Positions 59,957 through 64,000 of a DNA stretch of 64,000 bases are shown here, piece after piece; positions within the stretch are counted from its first letter, which is position 1; every line of letters starts with the position of its first letter. Below the pieces are notes generated by a model. It saw nothing but the letters and a program-made list of their open reading frames with translations, ran no database searches and was not told the DNA's origin. Location: contig NC_133771.1 of the NCBI RefSeq assembly GCF_003597395.2, positions 137,331,980 through 137,395,979 on the forward strand. The letters run 5' to 3'. Source of the stretch: Chelonoidis abingdonii (taxonomy: Eukaryota; Chordata; Testudines; Testudinidae). The position numbers and the translations under genes are program-made.

Positions 59957-59976
59957 TTCCTTAATAAAGCATGTAC
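59957..59976 (+). promoter_or_regulatory. DISC1: U12 branch site and AC 3' splice site
   Basis: TTCCTTAAT (59957-59965) followed by ATAAAGCATGTAC. The distance from the branch adenosines (59963/59964) to the terminal C is 12-13 bases. There is no polypyrimidine tract between them, which is typical of minor introns and unlike U2 acceptors. Confidence 0.9.
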
Positions 59977-60125
59977 AGTCTCTACAGCGGGAGATCCAGA
60001 TGGTGAAGGAAACTCTGCAGGCCATGCTGATGCAGCTCCAGCCGGATAAGGAGGCAGGAGAAGATGAGGCTGGAGACTTCCTCTGTGACAGCTGGTGTCC
60101 AGGAAAACAAGACTTAAAGGAATAA
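59977..60125 (+). CDS. DISC1: DISC1 terminal coding exon with stop codon
   Basis: The first two bases AG complete the glutamine codon begun at 44880. The protein then runs SLQREIQMVKETLQAMLMQL, QPDKEAGEDEAG, and a short tail ending KQDLKE before TAA at 60123-60125; 49 residues in all. IQSL-RE-QMVKETLQAM--QLQP-KEAGE is nearly identical to the C-terminus of mammalian DISC1, a coiled-coil helix near the very end of the scaffold. The last 20 residues, with two cysteines and a tryptophan, do not resemble the mammalian tail, as expected for the least conserved end. The AG choice at 59977 is forced by the reading frame and by the AC-ended intron. Confidence 0.95.
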
Positions 60126-61341
60126 TGTAGAGGGGGGTCTGGTGTTTTAACGTTAATTCACAAAGGGTTGCTTTTAGTAATGGAATACTGTCTTACCAAG
60201 CCTTGAGGATCTCTTCTCTCCCTGCATAACTAATAACAACTAAATCAATTATGGAGAAATGGAGCCTGGAGGTTTATCAACAGAAGTGTTCTACACAGCT
60301 TCACATGTTCTGGCACAGACTAGCAGAGCATCTCCTGTAATTGTGTAGATTACAAATTGATACATTTCAAGTGATTCAGCAGAGTCTCCTCTAATGTCAG
60401 AGTGAGATTTTTCTAACTGTTATAAACAATTTCCTTACTTGTGCATTCTTCAATCTTTTTCTCCTTCAACATGTAACATTAAAGGCAGTATTCTTCAGTA
60501 TTGCTGAGAGACAGCTGAAGAAATAAGTAATTTTTTGTCTTTGTAACATCTTTCTTACACCCACGTTATTTTCAGATTCCTACAAAATATAAGACCACTA
60601 GGATAGAATTCAAAGTAACTAAATTCTTTTAACTTAAATTAGGACTGCACTTAGCCAGTGGCATTCAACATAGCAGAGAAAATTAACATCAGACTAGAGA
60701 ATAATAACTTTTCAACCATTTTCATTTACATTTTATAGCAAATGCATATTAATACCAAAAGCTCAGAACATTTAAAGTGATAACCTACTGATTTGTGGTC
60801 TTTATATTTGAATAATGTGTGAACATTAAGTCATTTTTCTTAATACTATGCTTACTTCTTTAACCTGCCCTGTATTGTCATAAAAATGAAAGGTTTTTGG
60901 ATGTGTATATACATACATATGTTTGATAAAGTTATATTATCTGTTTAATCTCTTTATTTGCTACAGGAAAAAAGAAAAAGATTGGAAGTAAAACCAGCTA
61001 AATATTGGTGATTTACAATGGTGCAATATTCAAACAATTAGTAAATTGTGTACTCTTAAATCAGAACATTCTTACTTGGATGCTAAAATAAACTGAGGTT
61101 ATCACATTTTCATTTGGAATCCTATTTCTGCTATTTGCTGCAGAGACTATGAGGGGGGAAATTAAAAATAAATACAAAATACAGCTCCTTAGAAACTCAA
61201 TTCAGTTTAATTCAACCTTTAAATCACTAGCTCAAGCCAATTATTCACAACAGTAGATTGTACCTCTTTTTAAAATGGACTTTTTAAAAATAATTCATGT
61301 TTGTGCCATTAGAGTTGCTGGGTTTACAAATAAAGCATGAC

Positions 61342-61733
61342 CAGGGCCGGCTCCAGGCACCAGCCGACCAAGCACGTGCATGGGGTGGCACCTTGGGCCA
61401 GGGTGGTGCTTGGGCTTTTTTTTCCTTCTTCTTTGGTTCGGCAGGGCAGCACTGGAGGGGTTTTGTTTGTTTGTTTGTTTTTGTTTCCGCCTGGTGGTGC
61501 TCGGAGGGGAGGGGGGTGTTTCAGTGGCGCAGCGCTTGGCAGTGCAGTGTTGGAGGGACAGGGCTTCAGGTGGCATGGCGCTCAGGGGGGCGGGGGCTTT
61601 GGGTAGTGTGGCACTCAGGGGGCTGGGCTTTGGATGGCGTGGTGCTCAGGGTTCAGGGGTTGTAGCGGGGTGGCGCGGAGGGGGGTGTTTCGGCAGGGCG
61701 GCGTTCTTTTTTTTTTGCTTGGGGCCGTCCCTG
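61342..61733. mobile_element. GC-rich hAT MITE, 392 bp
   Basis: It starts CAGGGCCGGCTCCAGGCACC and ends GGGGCCGTCCCTG; the ends are imperfect inverted repeats. The flanks AGCATGAC and AGCATGAT match at 7 of 8 bases. The interior has G-rich runs and a poly-T tract; no transposase. Confidence 0.75.
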
Positions 61734-63117
61734 AGCATGATGGTTTCTCAGACATTAATCCCTGGACTACTAATCAGATACACCTAAGAAACTGTGTTCA
61801 TTCTTCTTTGTGTACTTAAATACTAGAGTTAAAATTTCTACCTCAAAATGTGTGTGTGTATATATATAATGAATAAATAAAGCATCAGGCAGTTGAGATT
61901 TACAGCAGGGTTATAATTTCATCCACGGAAGTAAAACTGACAAACCATGAGAGTCAAGTTCCAGTGGTTTGTGTAGTCATCAGATCTTCAGGATGGATTA
62001 CCACCCTGTAATTCAAAACATGGTTGGCTTTTATCTTTAGATCAGAATCCATGTTGGGACTAAGAGTCCTAGGTCAGTGCCTTGCATGGGTTTCAATTCT
62101 CCTGTCTCTCCTTGCAGCCTTTCCCTTACTTATTCACAGCCTCCAATGGAGGGCTCCTGCTGCTGCTTTTTCTCTTCCTTCAACCTACCTGCTCACCCTC
62201 TCCAAGCTATCCTTGGAGAGTTCCTGCACATTCCCTCTCCACTGCACTTACTGCAAACACCCATAGAAGTGGATGAACAAAGCCTTGGTTACTAGCCATA
62301 GGCAAACCAAGTACAGACTGTATGCTGTCATTGTTTTATCGACAGGGTGAAATTCACCCTTATGCATTGAGCCAGCCCAAAGCCTATGCACCACTTAAAT
62401 CACACTTAATGGGAGGCGGAGGGGGGAGGAGAGTTTATTCTGTACAGTGTTGAAATTCAGCCTGCCCTCCTTAAAGTTAGTGACAATTCTGGGTAAAAAC
62501 TGATGGTAGAATATGGCCATAAAACTGGCATGATTACCAAGTTATAATGCTGTTGGGCCTAAATGTGGGCTAACATCTAACAGAGCCAAGGCTCACCAAG
62601 TGCCAGAAATGACAGTTCACTGTGTTACTAACCCAAGATGAGTTCACCCTGCATATATAACAAAGCACACAAGCTCAGAGTGTGAACATCATGCTCACTT
62701 TGCTTAGCAGTTACTCACATGAGTACCACCATGAGGAGAATGCGAGCTGTGTCACTGTTGACTGTGCAGCACGTGTGAGCCAAACATGGACTGTATTGAC
62801 TATTTATAAATCACAAAGCACAGCAAGAACCAAATGGAGCTGCTTTGCAGCAGTTCAAAGTCACAGCACTTTTCTCACAATGCCTTCAAGTAGGAACAGT
62901 TAATCCTCAGATTCTGTTCTTTGTCTGGCTGTATGAGTTTTTGAAGAAATTCCATTTTGATTTAAAACATCATGGCTTTCATGTTTCACATCGTCAAAGC
63001 ATTGTTAGTTTTTAATTTATAAAAAGTATACAACCACTGTAATAAAAAACCAGAAGTCTTATTAAACTATCAGTCATTATTTGATTTGTATGTAATTTTA
63101 TATTTTGATGTATTAAC

Positions 63118-63180
63118 TTTTTTTTTTATTTTTTTTTATTTTTTTATTTTTTTTTACACATCTCTCTCTCTCTCTCTGGC
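63118..63180. repeat. Low-complexity T-rich tract and (TC)n
   Basis: Runs of T broken by single A, followed by ACACATCTCTCTCTCTCTCT. This is a simple repeat with no further content. Confidence 0.95.
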
Positions 63181-63604
63181 TTATATTTTTAATGCATCAT
63201 TCCGTTATCTTTACTATTTGTTGTGGGAAGTTAACAGCCAACCCAATAATTGTTCTAAGTCAGTCTGAATAAAAGGTGTAATAAAGTAAATCATTTACTG
63301 CACCTCAGTCACCCTTCTTTTACTGTGGATAGGAAATATATTTTTCTGCAAATAAAGAGAACATTGTTTGTAAAAAGTGTTGTAAGGTTTACATGCATTT
63401 ATTGTTGATTCAATTTAGCAATGGTTTAAGTTGGGAAATTCAGTGTCTGGCAACTTGCAGAGAAGGGAGGAAGCCTCTATTTGGGAAGTTCTGGGAAGAT
63501 CCCATCTTCTGGAGACATTTCTGAAAATCCATTCCACTAGGTGCAATTTAGTGCACCAGCAAACTATATTGATTTTCAGAAGTCTTTTTGCATGAAAGGG
63601 GTAG

Positions 63605-63812
63605 TAAGGATAGTCAGTAGCTAGGGCATGTACTGGGACTTGAGACCTCAGTTCAATTCCCAGTTCAGCCAGAGACTTTGTGTGATCTAGTCACTTAGTT
63701 TCCTCAATCCTCCACCTGTAAAATACTTCCCTGCTTCCCAGAGATATTGTGGGAATAAAGTCCATTAATGACTGTGAAGTGCTCAGATACCATAGCCATG
63801 AAGGGCCAGTTA
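63605..63812 (+). repeat. MIR SINE
   Basis: TAGCTAGGGCATGTACTGGG, TTCAATTCCCAGTTCAGCCA, GTGTGATCTAGTCACTTAG, CTCAATCCTCCACCTGTAAA and ATTGTGGGAATAAAGTCCAT follow the MIR body and tail. Confidence 0.6.
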
Positions 63813-64000
63813 AATACCTAGACTGATTTAAAAAAACAAAACAAAACACGTCTAAGCCTTAGTACAAGATCTCTGCAGCAACCAAGTCCCAATTAAGGCC
63901 TATTTGAGAATGTAAGTGTGAGTTTAGTGGTACACAGGCCTTATCCTGCTCCTTTGAACGGGTGAATTTCACTCTGTATGAGCCAAGGATGCAAATCATC

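Larger units (their letters stand above)
44881..59976 (+). other. DISC1: DISC1 last intron, U12-type AT-AC, about 15.1 kb
   Basis: The donor ATATCCTTTT (44881-44890) equals the U12 AT-AC consensus. The branch-site element TTCCTTAAT (59957-59965) differs from the U12 consensus TTCCTTAAC at one base and places the branch adenosine 12-13 bases before the terminal AC (59975-59976), within the range minor introns require. No GT donor near 44880 or AG near 59976 gives the conserved protein with ordinary signals. Outside the repeats listed, 46380-47060, 47860-48660, 48890-50940, 51050-52730, 52940-53890, 54200-54660 and 59260-59940 show nothing I can name. Confidence 0.92.
60126..63380 (+). other. 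DISC1: DISC1 3' UTR and flank with candidate poly(A) signals
   Basis: No further coding sequence follows. AATAAA hexamers occur at 61087-61092, 63268-63273, 63280-63285 and 63351-63356. The last is followed by TTGTTTGTAAAAAGTGTTGT, a GT-rich downstream element, which makes it the best-looking site. Use of the distal site would put the MITE at 61342-61733 inside the transcript. Which site is used cannot be decided from sequence. Confidence 0.5.

Noticed and set aside
1..64000. CRISPR arrays, bacterial operons, ribosome-binding sites, replication origins
   Set aside because: The sequence is plainly vertebrate nuclear DNA; no regularly spaced direct repeats or prokaryotic gene layout are present.

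Overview
This window is vertebrate genomic DNA: long AT-rich introns, spliced exons with consensus splice sites, and many dispersed repeats. The mix of repeats (a CR1 LINE, Penelope-like elements, a DIRS element, a Gypsy LTR element, many hAT-like MITEs and MIR-type SINEs) points to a sauropsid, most likely a turtle. That assignment is inference from repeat families I recognise, not from a search.

One host gene is visible, on the + strand: the 3' end of DISC1 (disrupted in schizophrenia 1). Three coding exons are present: 14656-14911, 44763-44880, and the terminal exon from 59977 with its stop codon at 60123-60125. The exons join in frame and encode the C-terminal coiled-coil region. The last intron (44881-59976, about 15.1 kb) is not a GT-AG intron. 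It begins ATATCCTTTT, has TTCCTTAAT twelve bases before its end and finishes in AC, so it is a U12-dependent AT-AC intron. A 3' UTR follows, with candidate poly(A) signals near 61.09, 63.27 and 63.35 kb. No other host gene was recognised.

Layout. 1-14.6 kb (intron): a MITE end, a CR1 3' end at 1.8-2.8 kb, an L2-clade scrap, and a three-level nest at 5.7-8.5 kb (MITE split by a Penelope-like element, itself split by an old DNA transposon). A small fold-back insertion lies at 13.4 kb. 14.9-44.8 kb (intron): a CpG-rich MITE with a 34-bp perfect palindrome (15.3 kb), a 3.2-kb Penelope-like element on the minus strand (16.4-19.7 kb) carrying a fold-back insertion beside its reverse-transcriptase active site, mostly anonymous sequence at 19.7-33.9 kb, a near-complete Gypsy element on the minus strand (33931-39730), a second fold-back insertion of the same family (41.6 kb), and hAT-like MITEs. 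44.9-60 kb (AT-AC intron): a 650-bp hAT MITE, a possible solo LTR, further MITEs, and a broken DIRS-type tyrosine-recombinase retroelement (55.1-58.6 kb) with an internal duplicated insert. 60-64 kb: 3' UTR and flank with one more GC-rich MITE.

The items most worth attention are the AT-AC intron, three palindromic Penelope-end insertions with 12-13 bp target duplications and hammerhead-like folds, the Gypsy element with integrase ahead of reverse transcriptase and a SCAN-like Gag segment, and the duplicated insert in the DIRS element.
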